NCBI RefSeq assembly: GCF_001429185.1
Contig: NZ_LMIW01000013.1
Location: 193,418-257,417, forward strand
Reading direction: 5' to 3'
Length of the DNA stretch: 64,000 nt
DNA from: Terrabacter sp. Root85
GTDB lineage: Bacteria; Actinomycetota; Actinomycetes; Actinomycetales; Dermatophilaceae
Below are positions 53,376 to 62,675 of the stretch, one piece after another. Each line of letters opens with the position of its first letter. Within the stretch, counting starts at the first letter, position 1. Made by a program: the position numbers and the translations under genes. The notes beneath the pieces were generated by a model. It searched no databases. It was given only the letters and a program-made list of their open reading frames with translations, and was not told where the DNA came from.

Positions 53376-53435
53376 ACCTCCCCGGCACCACCTGCGTATG
53401 CCGTCCGCCCACCCTGATCTGGAAGAGTGACCCCC

Positions 53436-54968
53436 ATGGCTGTGACCTTCGTCGACCGCGTCGTGCTGCACCTCAGCGCCGGCGCCGGGGGGCACGGCGT
53501 CGCCTCCGTCAAGCGCGAGAAGTTCAAGCCGCTGGGCGGTCCTGACGGCGGCAACGGCGGGCACGGCGGCTCCGTGATCCTGCGCGTCGACCCCCAGGCG
53601 ACGACCCTGCTCGACTACCACCGCCACCCGCACCGCAAGGCGGTCAACGGCCTGCCCGGTGCCGGCGACGAGAAGAACGGCGCCGACGGCGACGACCTCG
53701 TGCTGTCGGTTCCGGAAGGCACGGTCGTCAAGGACGGCGAGGGGCGCATCGTCATGGACCTCGTCGGCATGGGCACCGAGCACGTCATCGCCCGTGGCGG
53801 CCGCGGCGGTCTCGGCAACAAGGCGCTGTCGTCGGCCCGCCGCAGGGCGCCCGGCTTCGCGCTCCTCGGCGAGCCCGGTGAGGAGGTCGACGTCGTGCTC
53901 GAGCTCAAGACCCTCGCCGACGTCGCGCTCATCGGCTTCCCGAGCGCCGGCAAGTCCTCGCTCGTCTCGGTGCTGTCGGCCGCCAAGCCGAAGATCGCCG
54001 ACTACCCCTTCACGACGCTCGTGCCCAACCTCGGCGTCGTCACCGCTGGCTCGGCCCGATTCACCGTCGCCGACGTCCCGGGCCTCATCCCCGGCGCGCA
54101 CGAGGGCAAGGGCCTGGGCCTCGAGTTCCTGCGCCACGTCGAGCGCTGCTCGGTCCTCGTCCACGTCATCGACTGCGCGACCCTCGAGCCCGGCCGTGAC
54201 CCGATGAGCGACCTCGACGTCATCGAGAACGAGCTGTCGCTCTACGTGCCCGACGCCGACCTCGGCGGCAAGCCGCTCGCCGACCGCACCCGGATCGTCG
54301 TGCTCAACAAGGCCGACGTGCCCGAGGCCCGCGAGCTGGCCGAGATGGTCAAGCCGGACCTCGAGGCGCGCGGCATCGAGGTCTTCATCGTCTCCGCGGT
54401 GGCCCACCAGGGCCTGCGCGAGCTGAGCTTCGCGATGGCCCGCCACGTCGATGCCGCCCGCGCCGAGATCGAGGCCGAGGCCGCCGTGCCGAAGCGCGTC
54501 GTGCTGCGCCCCAAGTCCGTCGACGACAAGGGCTTCAGCATCGTCAAGGAGAACGGTCCGGACGGGCCGATCTTCCGGGTCGCCGGCGAGCGCCCCTATC
54601 GCTGGGTGCGCCAGACCGACTTCTCCAACGACGAGGCCGTCGGCTACCTCGCCGACCGGCTCGGCCGTCTCGGTGTCGAGGAGGAGCTCTACAAGGTCGG
54701 CGCCGTGGCCGGCGACACCGTCGTCATCGGTACCGCTGAGGACGCCGTCGTCTTCGACTGGGAGCCGACCCTGCAGGCCGGCGCCGAGCTGCTCGGCACC
54801 CGTGGCACCGACCTGCGGCTCGCGGAGTCCTCGCGGCCCACCCGTGACGAGAAGCGCGAGGCCCAGAAGGACCGCTACGCCGCCCGCGCGGCCACGCAGG
54901 AGGAGCTCGAGGCCGAGCGTCGCTCGGGCCTCTGGCACGTCGCCGCCGACGAGGGCGACGACGCCTGA
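53436..54968 (+). CDS. obg: GTPase Obg (CgtA)
   Basis: A 510-residue GTPase acting in 50S ribosome assembly and stress response. The glycine-rich Obg fold is at the N-terminus ([16 protein letters not shown]); the G1 motif is GFPSAGKSS near residue 168, G3 is DVPGL and G4 is NKAD; the C-terminal OCT domain ([12 protein letters not shown]...EEEL) is complete, and a charged C-terminal tail follows. The ATG at 53436 gives the usual start. In relatives obg is often followed by proB-proA; here a 6-kb signalling/transport block lies between. Confidence 0.96.
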   Translation: MAVTFVDRVVLHLSAGAGGHGVASVKREKFKPLGGPDGGNGGHGGSVILRVDPQATTLLDYHRHPHRKAVNGLPGAGDEKNGADGDDLVLSVPEGTVVKDGEGRIVMDLVGMGTEHVIARGGRGGLGNKALSSARRRAPGFALLGEPGEEVDVVLELKTLADVALIGFPSAGKSSLVSVLSAAKPKIADYPFTTLVPNLGVVTAGSARFTVADVPGLIPGAHEGKGLGLEFLRHVERCSVLVHVIDCATLEPGRDPMSDLDVIENELSLYVPDADLGGKPLADRTRIVVLNKADVPEARELAEMVKPDLEARGIEVFIVSAVAHQGLRELSFAMARHVDAARAEIEAEAAVPKRVVLRPKSVDDKGFSIVKENGPDGPIFRVAGERPYRWVRQTDFSNDEAVGYLADRLGRLGVEEELYKVGAVAGDTVVIGTAEDAVVFDWEPTLQAGAELLGTRGTDLRLAESSRPTRDEKREAQKDRYAARAATQEELEAERRSGLWHVAADEGDDA

Positions 54969-55076
54969 GTCCACTCTCGCCCCGTCGCGGGGTGTCTTCC
55001 GCCGGGCGGTCGGGGTCGGTCCCGCGGGTCGCGAGGACGGCGCCCCCGGCGCGGGGTGACCGCCTACAGTGTCGGC

Positions 55077-56201
55077 ATGAGCTCGTGGGGCGCGTTGCTG
55101 CGTCGCGGTCACCTCGGCACCGAGGCCGACCGGGCGACGTACCGCACCCTGCACACGGCTCTGCTGGCCTCGCCCCCGCTGCGGATGGGCCTGACGCCGG
55201 CGGCCGCCGAGCGCTCGCTCAAGCACCTCCGGTCGCTCCTCGGAGCACCGGCGGTCGCCATGACCGACACGAGCGCGTTGCTCGCATGGGAGGGCGGTCG
55301 CTCGCACCACGCCCACCAGCCCGTCGTCATCTCCACGGGGACGCTCGGCCACGGCCGGACGACCGTCGTCGACGGTGCGGACGTCGCGTGCGCCGAGCCC
55401 TCGTGCATCGTGCGCCAGGCGATCGTCGCGCCCCTCGACGTCGACGAGAAGGTCGTCGGGACGCTGCAGGTCTTCACCGGCCGTGCCTCGGCGGGTCTCG
55501 TCCGGGCCACGAACGAGGTGGCGCGCTGGGTCTCCGGACAGCTCGAGCTGGCCGAGCTCGACGCCTCGCGGACCCGGCTCATGGAGGCCGAGGTGCGCGC
55601 CCTCCGGGCGCAGATCAGCCCGCACTTCATCTACAACTCGCTGACCGCGATCGCGTCGTTCACGCGCACCGACCCCGAGCGGGCCCGGGAGCTGCTCGTC
55701 GACCTCGCCGAGTTCACCCGCTACTCCTTCCGGCGGCACGGCGAGTTCACGACCCTGGCAGAGGAGCTGCGGTCCATCGAGGCCTACCTCGTCATCGAGA
55801 AGGCCCGTTTCGGTGACCGGCTCACCGTGACGGTCCGCGTCGCGCCCGAGGTGCTCCCCGTCGTCGTGCCGTTCCTCTGTCTCCAGCCACTCGTCGAGAA
55901 CGCCGTGCAGCACGGCATCGAGGGCCGGGCAGGCAGCGGTGAGATCAGCATCCTCGCGCAGGACGCCGACCACGAGTGCGTCGTGACGATCGAGGACAAC
56001 GGCGTCGGCGAGGACCCAGAGCGGGTGCGCCGGGTCCTCGCGGGCGACCCGGGCAGCGACTCCGTGGGCCTCGCCAACGTCGACGAGCGCCTGCGCACCG
56101 CCTTCGGCGACGACTACGGTCTCGTCGTCGAGACGGCGCCCGGCGCCGGCACCAAGGTCGTCGTCCGGCTGCCGAAGTTTCGTCCGGGGGTGCACGTGTG
56201 A
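55077..56201 (+). CDS. sensor histidine kinase, LytS/YehU type
   Basis: A 374-residue kinase. The N-terminal half looks like a GAF sensor domain (residues 60-150, with two cysteines in VACAEPSCIVRQAI), then the His_kinase domain with the H-box QISPHFIYNSLTAIASF near 180 and HATPase_c with PLVENAVQHGIEGR and EDNGVGEDPERV. No membrane helices are seen, so it senses a cytoplasmic or soluble signal. TACAGT ends six bases before the ATG. It overlaps the response regulator by four bases, so the two form a unit. Confidence 0.92.
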   Translation: MSSWGALLRRGHLGTEADRATYRTLHTALLASPPLRMGLTPAAAERSLKHLRSLLGAPAVAMTDTSALLAWEGGRSHHAHQPVVISTGTLGHGRTTVVDGADVACAEPSCIVRQAIVAPLDVDEKVVGTLQVFTGRASAGLVRATNEVARWVSGQLELAELDASRTRLMEAEVRALRAQISPHFIYNSLTAIASFTRTDPERARELLVDLAEFTRYSFRRHGEFTTLAEELRSIEAYLVIEKARFGDRLTVTVRVAPEVLPVVVPFLCLQPLVENAVQHGIEGRAGSGEISILAQDADHECVVTIEDNGVGEDPERVRRVLAGDPGSDSVGLANVDERLRTAFGDDYGLVVETAPGAGTKVVVRLPKFRPGVHV

Positions 56202-56971
56202 CCACGACCCCGGACACCGAGCTCGCGCCCCTGCTGCGGGTGCTGGCCGTCGACGACGAGGCACCCGCCCTCGACGAGCTCACGTGGATGCTCGGCCGCC
56301 ACGAGTGCGTGCGCCAAGTCGTGCCGGCCGGGTCGGGGGAGGCGGCGCTGCGCGTGCTCCACGAAGGGCAGGTCGACGCGATCTTCATGGACGTGCAGAT
56401 GCCGGGCCTCAACGGCCTCGACCTCGCGCGGGTGCTGTCGCGCTTCACGACCCAGCCCCCGATCGTCTTCGTCACCGCCCACGAGCAGCATGCGGTCGAC
56501 GCGTTCGAGCTCAACGTCGTCGACTACGTCCTCAAGCCGGTGCGCGACGAGAGGCTCGACCAGGCGGTGCGCCGCGTCGTCCGGCAGATCCACGGGCGTG
56601 AGACGTCCGCGGCGACGGGCGACGAGACCATCGTCGTCGAGCTGGCCGGGGTGAGCCGGCTCGTGGCGCGTTCCGACGTCCTCTACGTCGAGGCGCAGGG
56701 CGACTACGCCCGCCTGCACACGGCGAGCGAGAGCCACCTCGTCCGGGTGCCGCTCACCACCCTCGCCGACCAGTGGCGCGAGGCGGGGTTCGTCCGCATC
56801 CACCGGTCCTCGCTCGTCGCGCTCGGCCACATCACCGAGTGGCGCACCGAGGGCGGGCGCACGACCGTCGTCGTCGGTGGCCACGAGCTCGTCGTGAGCC
56901 GGCGCCACACGCGTGCGCTGCGCGACCTGCTCGTGCGACGTGCCCAGCCGCTCGGGCGCGGTGGGTCATGA
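56198..56971 (+). CDS. LytTR-type DNA-binding response regulator
   Basis: A 257-residue regulator: receiver domain with D19-D20, phospho-acceptor D65 (IFMDVQMPG) and VLKPV lysine, then a LytTR DNA-binding domain from about 145 (LVARSDVLYVEAQGDYARLHT and FVRIHRSSLVAL). It pairs with the LytS-type kinase and probably switches on the downstream transport genes, whose small first gene overlaps its stop (ATGA). Confidence 0.93.
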   Translation: MTTTPDTELAPLLRVLAVDDEAPALDELTWMLGRHECVRQVVPAGSGEAALRVLHEGQVDAIFMDVQMPGLNGLDLARVLSRFTTQPPIVFVTAHEQHAVDAFELNVVDYVLKPVRDERLDQAVRRVVRQIHGRETSAATGDETIVVELAGVSRLVARSDVLYVEAQGDYARLHTASESHLVRVPLTTLADQWREAGFVRIHRSSLVALGHITEWRTEGGRTTVVVGGHELVVSRRHTRALRDLLVRRAQPLGRGGS

Positions 56972-57345
56972 CGCCCGAGGCCCCCCGAGCGCGGGTCCGC
57001 GTCACGAGCCCCCGCACGTCGGCCGCGCGCACCCGCAACGTCTCGATCGCATCCGAGATCGACGAGCAGACCCGGCTCGGCGAGGTCTACATCACCTCGC
57101 TCATGCGCAGCCAGCTCCGCCTCGCCCTCGGCGTCCTGCTCGTGCTCGCCTTGACGCTCGGGTTGCTGCCCCTGCTCTTCACGGCCGTCCCCGGCCTTGC
57201 CGGGATCGACCTGCTCGGGGTGCCGCTGCCGTGGATCCTGCTCACGGTCGTCGCGTTCGCCGAGATCATCGGCCTCGGCGCGTTCTACGTGCGGCGGTCC
57301 GAGCGCAACGAGGCCACGTTCAGCGACCTGCTCGACGGCCGGTGA
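56968..57345 (+). CDS. small two-helix membrane protein (DUF485-like), symporter partner
   Basis: A 125-residue protein with two membrane helices (residues about 55-75 and 88-107) and a conserved-looking tail FYVRRSERNEATFSDLL. It resembles the small DUF485-like partners of acetate permeases and precedes a sodium:solute symporter by 16 bases. Coupled to the response regulator by an ATGA overlap. Not a named family with certainty. Confidence 0.7.
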   Translation: MTPEAPRARVRVTSPRTSAARTRNVSIASEIDEQTRLGEVYITSLMRSQLRLALGVLLVLALTLGLLPLLFTAVPGLAGIDLLGVPLPWILLTVVAFAEIIGLGAFYVRRSERNEATFSDLLDGR

Positions 57346-57361
57346 CCCGGGTGCGTCACCG

Positions 57362-58993
57362 GTGAACAACGCCGCGAGCATCGTCGCCGTCGTCCTCGTC
57401 TCGATCGCGTCCCTCGCGGTCGGCGCGTTCGGGCTGCGGCTCTCGCGGACCATGAGCGACTTCTACGTCGCCTCCCGCGGCGTCAGCCCGGTGCTCAACG
57501 CCTCGGCCATCAGCGGTGAGTACCTCTCTGCCGCATCGTTCCTCGGGGTCGCCGGGCTCATCCTCGCGCGTGGCGTCGACATGCTCTGGCTGCCGATCGG
57601 CTGGACCGCGGGCTACCTCCTGCTGCTCGTGTTCGTCGCGGCGCCCCTGCGCCGGTCGGGGGCCTACACGCTGCCCGACTTCGCCCAGCTGCGCCTCGAG
57701 TCCGTCGTCGCCCGCCGGGCGTCGAGCCTGCTCGTCGTCGCGATCGGCCTGCTCTACCTCATCCCTCAGTTCCAGGGCGCGGGCCTGACGCTGCGCACCC
57801 TGACCGGGGCGCCGTCGTGGGTCGGGCAGCTCGCCGTCGCCGTCGTCGTCTGTCTCAACGTCCTCCCCGGCGGCATGCGGAGCGTCACCCTCGTGCAGGC
57901 CTTCCACTACTGGCTCAAGCTGCTCGCCCTGCTGACGCCCCTCTTCCTCCTGCTCGGCGCGGTCGGCGAACGCAGCGACGACCCCGCCGCCGGCGCGGTG
58001 TTCGTCACCGACTGGGTCGAGCCGCTCCAGGGTGACCACGCCCTCTACCTGACGTACTCCCTCGTCCTGGCGACCTTCTTCGGGACGATGGGCCTTCCCC
58101 ACGTCGTCGTCCGCTTCTACACCAACCCCGACGGCCGGGCCGCGCGGCGGACGACGCTCGCGGTCCTCGTGCTCCTCTCCGGCTTCTACCTGCTGCCCGT
58201 CGTCTACGGCGTCATCGGGCGCTACGTCGCCTCCGACCTCGTCGCCGCGGGCCGCGCCGACTCGGTCGTGCTCGAGCTGCCGAGCCGGCTCTTCGACGGC
58301 CCGGTCGCAGAGGGCCTCACCGCCGTCCTCGCCGCGGGGGCGTTCGCCGCGTTCCTGTCGACGTCGACCGGCCTCGTCGTGTCGGTCGCCGGCGTCGTGA
58401 GCCAGGACCTCGTGCGCTGGGGCGCCGGGCACCGCCAGGGCATCCGCACCTTCCGCCTGACGACGGTCGCGGTCGTGGCCGGCGCGCTCGTGCTCACCGT
58501 CGTCTCGGCCGGCGTCCCCGTGGCCCACGCGGTCGAGCTGACCTTCGCGGTGGCCGCGTCGACGTTCTGCCCGATGCTCCTCCTCGGGATCTGGTGGCGG
58601 GGGCTCACCTCGCGTGGGGCGATCTCGGGCCTCGTCGTCGGGGGCGCTCTCTCGATGGGAGCCGTCGTCACGACGACGTTCGGCATCGCCACCGGTGGCT
58701 GGTTCGGCGTCGTCCTCACCCAGCCCGCGGCCGTCAGCGTGCCGTTGGCCTTCGCGACGATGGTGCTCGTGTCGCTGGCCACCCGATCAAGCACCCCGGA
58801 GCACGTCGCGCAGACGATGGTCCGGCTGCACGCCCCCGAGAACGTCGACCTCAACCGGGGCTCGTTCCACCCCGAGCGCTGGTACCGGCGGCCGCCGACC
58901 GCGGAGGGGGCGTCCGACGGGACGCAGCACCCGGCATACGGCAGCACGGGGGAGACCGTTCGTCGCCCCGGGACGACCGCTCGTCGCAGCTGA
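57362..58993 (+). CDS. sodium:solute symporter (SSS family, ActP-like)
   Basis: A 543-residue SSS transporter with 13 or so membrane helices. The GEYLSAASFLGVAGLIL segment (helix 2), LIPQFQGAGLTL (helix 3 region) and GTMGLPHVVVRFY near 235 match the acetate/pyruvate-type ActP branch. It probably imports a monocarboxylate with sodium. The GTG at 57362 is preceded by a short GGTGAC context; the C-terminus has a cytoplasmic tail ending in a Ser/Thr/Arg-rich stretch. It is controlled by the upstream two-component pair if co-transcribed. Confidence 0.88.
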   Translation: MNNAASIVAVVLVSIASLAVGAFGLRLSRTMSDFYVASRGVSPVLNASAISGEYLSAASFLGVAGLILARGVDMLWLPIGWTAGYLLLLVFVAAPLRRSGAYTLPDFAQLRLESVVARRASSLLVVAIGLLYLIPQFQGAGLTLRTLTGAPSWVGQLAVAVVVCLNVLPGGMRSVTLVQAFHYWLKLLALLTPLFLLLGAVGERSDDPAAGAVFVTDWVEPLQGDHALYLTYSLVLATFFGTMGLPHVVVRFYTNPDGRAARRTTLAVLVLLSGFYLLPVVYGVIGRYVASDLVAAGRADSVVLELPSRLFDGPVAEGLTAVLAAGAFAAFLSTSTGLVVSVAGVVSQDLVRWGAGHRQGIRTFRLTTVAVVAGALVLTVVSAGVPVAHAVELTFAVAASTFCPMLLLGIWWRGLTSRGAISGLVVGGALSMGAVVTTTFGIATGGWFGVVLTQPAAVSVPLAFATMVLVSLATRSSTPEHVAQTMVRLHAPENVDLNRGSFHPERWYRRPPTAEGASDGTQHPAYGSTGETVRRPGTTARRS

Positions 58994-59219
58994 TCCCGCG
59001 CACGGCGAGCCGTCTGCGCCGCTGGGCGATGCCGCCCACGCTGCGCCTGCCGGGGCACGGCGCGGGCTCCTACCTTGGCTCTCGCCGGCCCTGTGCCGGC
59101 AGCGCGGAGCGACAGGGGCGTCGACGTCACCACGGGACCGTCCGGGGGGAGCGGCGGCGGCAGGACCGCGCTGAACGCCCAGCACCCAGGCACGACCCAA
59201 CCGCCCCGGAGGTGGCCAA

Positions 59220-59555
59220 GTGAGCAAAGAGGCTCCAGAGCGCGTGGTCGACGATCCCAACGTCGCCATGCAGAACTCGCCCGAGTTCGACCAGCTGCGC
59301 AGCAAGTTCCGCAGGTTCGTCTTCCCGCTGACCGCGTTGTTCCTCGCGTGGTACTTCCTCTACGTCCTGCTGTCCGTCTTCGCGAAGGACTTCATGGGGA
59401 CGCGGGTCCTCGGCAACATCACGTGGGGCCTGATCCTCGGCCTCCTCCAGTTCGTCTCGACCTTCACGATCACGATGGTCTACGCCCGCTGGGCCGACCG
59501 CGTCTTCGATCCCGAGGCCGAAGCCCTCGCCCAGAAGATGGGAGTGCAGCAGTGA
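59220..59555 (+). CDS. DUF485 membrane protein, partner of ActP
   Basis: A 111-residue protein with two membrane helices and the DUF485 pattern (FDQLRSKFRRFVFPLTALFLAWYFLYVLL, then WGLILGLLQFVSTFTITMVYARWADR). YjcH-type proteins are encoded next to actP in many bacteria. GTG start with GGAGGTG upstream. Its stop overlaps the actP start (GTGA). The 226-base gap before it holds TACCTT (59080-59085), a candidate -10 of a separate promoter. Confidence 0.92.
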   Translation: MSKEAPERVVDDPNVAMQNSPEFDQLRSKFRRFVFPLTALFLAWYFLYVLLSVFAKDFMGTRVLGNITWGLILGLLQFVSTFTITMVYARWADRVFDPEAEALAQKMGVQQ

Positions 59556-61198
59556 GCGCGCTCCTCACCTCCGCCCCGTCCCTCGTCCCCGCGGCGACGA
59601 CGGTCGGCAACCCGGCGATCAACATCGGCATCTTCGCCCTCTTCGTCGTCGTCACCCTCGCCATCGTCATCCGGGCGTCGCGCAACAACCGCAGCGCCGC
59701 GGAGTACTACGCGGGTGGACGTGCCTTCACCGGCCGTCAGAACGGCATCGCCATCGCCGGTGACTACCTGTCGGCGGCCTCGTTCCTCGGCATCGCCGGC
59801 GCCATCGCCATCAACGGCTACGACGGGTTCCTCTACTCCATCGGCTTCCTCGTGGCGTGGCTCGTCGCCCTGCTGCTCGTGGCCGAGCTGCTCCGCAACG
59901 TCGGCAAGTACACGATGGCCGACGTGCTCAGCTTCCGGCTGCGCCAGCGCCCGGTCCGCATCGCCGCGGCCATCTCGACGCTCGTCGTGTCGTTCTTCTA
60001 CCTGCTCGCCCAGATGGCGGGGGCCGGTGGCCTCGTGGCCCTCCTGCTCGGCATCGAAGGGGCGGTCGGCCAGCGGCTCGTCATCGTCGTCGTCGGCATC
60101 CTCATGATCTTCTACGTCATCTTCGGCGGCATGAAGGGCACGACCTGGGTGCAGATCATCAAGGCCGTGCTGCTCATCATCGGCGCGGCGATCATGACGT
60201 TCTGGGTCCTCGCCAAGTTCGGCCTCAGCCTGTCGAACCTGCTCGGCGAGGCGACGGCCACGTCGCAGGAGGCCGGCGGCAAGGACCTGCTCCAGCCGGG
60301 TCTGCAGTACAAGAACCCCGTCGACTTCATCTCCCTGTCGATGGCGCTCGTCCTCGGCACGGCCGGCCTGCCGCACGTCCTCATGCGCTTCTACACGGTC
60401 CCGACCTCACGTGAGGCCCGTCGCTCCGTCGTCTGGGCGATCTGGCTCATCGGCATCTTCTACATCTTCACGCTCATCCTCGGCTTCGGGGCGGCCGACC
60501 TCGTCGGCGCCGCTGCCATCAAGGCCGCACCCGGTGGCGTCAACTCCGCCGCCCCGCTGCTCGCCTTCGAGCTCGGCGGCGAGATCCTGCTCGGGATCAT
60601 CTCGGCGGTCGCCTTCGCGACGATCCTCGCGGTCGTCGCCGGCCTGACCATCACCGCGAGCGCCTCCCTCTCGCACGACATCTACAACACGGTCGTCAAG
60701 AAGGGCACCGCCACCCCCGAGGAGGAGGTCAAGGTCGCGCGCATCGCAGCGCTCGTCCTCGGCGCCATCGCCATCATCGGCGGCATCTTCGCCCTCGGCC
60801 AGAACATCGCCTTCCTCGTGGCGCTGGCCTTCGCCATCGCCGCGAGCGCGAACCTGCCGACGATCCTCTACTCGCTCTTCTGGAAGCGGTTCAACACCAG
60901 GGGTGCGCTGTGGAGCATCTACGGCGGCCTCATCAGCGCCATCACGCTGATCATCTTCAGCCCGGTCGTCTCCGGCAAGCCGATCGACCCGCTGACGAAG
61001 AAGAGCCCGTCGATGCTCCAGGGGGTCGACTTCCACTGGTTCCCGCTCGACAACCCGGGCATCATCTCGATCCCGCTCGGCTTCGTCCTCGGCTACATCG
61101 GGACCGTCACGAGCCGTGAGTACAACGCGGCGAAGTACGCCGAGATGGAGGTGCGCTCGCTCACCGGTCACGGCGCCGAGACCGCGACCCACCACTGA
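59552..61198 (+). CDS. actP: cation/acetate symporter ActP
   Basis: A 548-residue SSS transporter most like ActP. Helix-1 region ARSNNRSAAEYYAGGR-like motif (SRNNRSAAEYYAGGRAF) at 50, then GDYLSAASFLGIAGAIA and GTAGLPHVLMRFYTVP. It imports acetate or a related monocarboxylate with a cation. It is the second SSS transporter of the block, with its own DUF485 partner, and ends at a 17-bp terminator. Confidence 0.9.
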   Translation: MSALLTSAPSLVPAATTVGNPAINIGIFALFVVVTLAIVIRASRNNRSAAEYYAGGRAFTGRQNGIAIAGDYLSAASFLGIAGAIAINGYDGFLYSIGFLVAWLVALLLVAELLRNVGKYTMADVLSFRLRQRPVRIAAAISTLVVSFFYLLAQMAGAGGLVALLLGIEGAVGQRLVIVVVGILMIFYVIFGGMKGTTWVQIIKAVLLIIGAAIMTFWVLAKFGLSLSNLLGEATATSQEAGGKDLLQPGLQYKNPVDFISLSMALVLGTAGLPHVLMRFYTVPTSREARRSVVWAIWLIGIFYIFTLILGFGAADLVGAAAIKAAPGGVNSAAPLLAFELGGEILLGIISAVAFATILAVVAGLTITASASLSHDIYNTVVKKGTATPEEEVKVARIAALVLGAIAIIGGIFALGQNIAFLVALAFAIAASANLPTILYSLFWKRFNTRGALWSIYGGLISAITLIIFSPVVSGKPIDPLTKKSPSMLQGVDFHWFPLDNPGIISIPLGFVLGYIGTVTSREYNAAKYAEMEVRSLTGHGAETATHH

Positions 61199-61233
61199 GC
61201 CGACCGTCCCTCCGCGAGCTCGCGGGAGACGGG

Positions 61234-61270
61234 GAGTGGCCGCGCACGCCAGGGGCGTGCGCGGCCACTC
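61234..61270 (+). terminator. 17-bp hairpin terminator after actP
   Basis: Perfect stem GAGTGGCCGCGCACGCC with its complement and a three-base loop, 35 bases after the stop codon. One of the strongest hairpins in the window. It lies between the convergent actP and proB genes. Confidence 0.9.
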
Positions 61271-61447
61271 GCGCGTCCGGGGTGCGGCCACGGACAGGAG
61301 GGTTCGATGCCGCGCACGAGCGGACGCCTGCGCCACCGCGCGGATGGGCAGCCGACGGGTGGGGGCGTCCCCGGACCGTCGGCCGCGCCTGCACCGGCCG
61401 GCGCTACCGCTCGGGCGGACCGTGACGGAGCGCCTTGGTGCTCGTCG

Positions 61448-62560
61448 TCAGATGACGACGAGGTCGTCGCGGTGGATGACCTCCCGCTCGTACTCCGGGC
61501 CGAGCTCGCGGGCGAGCTCCCTCGTCGACCGTCCCAGCAAGGACGGGAGCTCGGACGAGCTGTAGTTGACGAGACCGCGGGCGATCGCGGTGCCGTCGGG
61601 AGAGCACACGTCGACGGGGTCTCCGTCGTGGAAGGTGCCCTCGACGGCCGTGATGCCGGCGGGGAGCAGCGACTTCTTGCGCTGGACCAAGGCCGTGACG
61701 GCGCCGTCGTCGATGATGAGCCGCCCGCGCGCGGTCGTCGCGTGCTCGAGCCAGAGCCGTCTCGACCGTCCGCGGACTCCGATCGGCAGGAACAAGGTGC
61801 CGACGTCCTCGCCGGCGAGCACCTGGGTGACCCGGTCCGCGGCCGTGACCGTGGTGATCACGCCCGCGGCGGTCGCGATCCGGGCCGCCTCGATCTTCGT
61901 CGTCATGCCACCCGTCCCCACCTTCGAGCCGCTGCCCCCGATCTCGACGCCGACGAGGTCCTGCGGGCCGCGGACGACCGGGATGCGCTGGGCCCCGGGG
62001 CGGCTCGGGGGCCCGTCGTAGAGGGCGTCGACGTCGGAGAGGAGCACGAGCGCGTCGGCGTCGATGAGATGGGCGACGAGGGCGGCGAGCCGGTCGTTGT
62101 CGCCGAAGCGGATCTCGCTCGTGGCGACGGTGTCGTTCTCGTTGACGATCGGCAGCACGCCGAGGTCGAGGAGCCGCTCGAGCGTGCGTCGGGCGTTCGC
62201 GTAGTGCGTACGTCGCGTGACGTCGTCGGCGGTGAGCAGCACCTGACCGACGGTGATGTCGTGTCCGGCGAACGCCTGCGTGTAGCCGGCGAGCAGGGCG
62301 CCCTGGCCGACCGAGGCGGCTGCCTGCTGGGTCGCGAGGTCACGGGGTCGGGCGCTCAGGCCGAGCGGGTGGATGCCGGCGGCGATGGCACCGGAGCTGA
62401 CGAGGACGATCTGGGTGCCGTCGAGGTGCTTGTGCGCCAAGGCGTTCGCCAGAGCCACGAGCCGGCCGTGGTCGATGCCGCCGTCGACGCCGGTCAGCGA
62501 GCTGGAGCCGACCTTGACGACGAGCCGTCGAGCGGTGCTGATGACGGAGTGGGGCGACAC
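61448..62560 (-). CDS. proB: glutamate 5-kinase
   Basis: A 370-residue enzyme catalysing the first step of proline synthesis, phosphorylating glutamate. The kinase domain starts ARRLVVKVGSSSLT and carries SSGAIAAG, NENDTVA and GTGGMTTKIEAA (ATP/glutamate sites); the C-terminal PUA domain (about 275-370) is present. The GTG at 62560 follows TAGAGT by seven bases. It is transcribed away from proA, whereas the two usually form an operon. The 248-base gap to actP holds the terminator and no other gene. Confidence 0.95.
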   Translation of the reverse strand: MSPHSVISTARRLVVKVGSSSLTGVDGGIDHGRLVALANALAHKHLDGTQIVLVSSGAIAAGIHPLGLSARPRDLATQQAAASVGQGALLAGYTQAFAGHDITVGQVLLTADDVTRRTHYANARRTLERLLDLGVLPIVNENDTVATSEIRFGDNDRLAALVAHLIDADALVLLSDVDALYDGPPSRPGAQRIPVVRGPQDLVGVEIGGSGSKVGTGGMTTKIEAARIATAAGVITTVTAADRVTQVLAGEDVGTLFLPIGVRGRSRRLWLEHATTARGRLIIDDGAVTALVQRKKSLLPAGITAVEGTFHDGDPVDVCSPDGTAIARGLVNYSSSELPSLLGRSTRELARELGPEYEREVIHRDDLVVI

Positions 62561-62675
62561 ACCTCGAACTCTAGTGACGGGCCGTGGGACCACGCAGGGC
62601 TGTCCGTCGCGGACCTCCGGTCCAGCCCCCGGAGACGGTCGGTCGTCCGGGTGCGCGACGACCTACGCTTGAGGC

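Noticed and set aside
53250-56264. 1004-codon minus-strand frame over obg and the kinase
   Set aside because: Same explanation; obg and the kinase on the plus strand have complete motifs and the antisense product does not.
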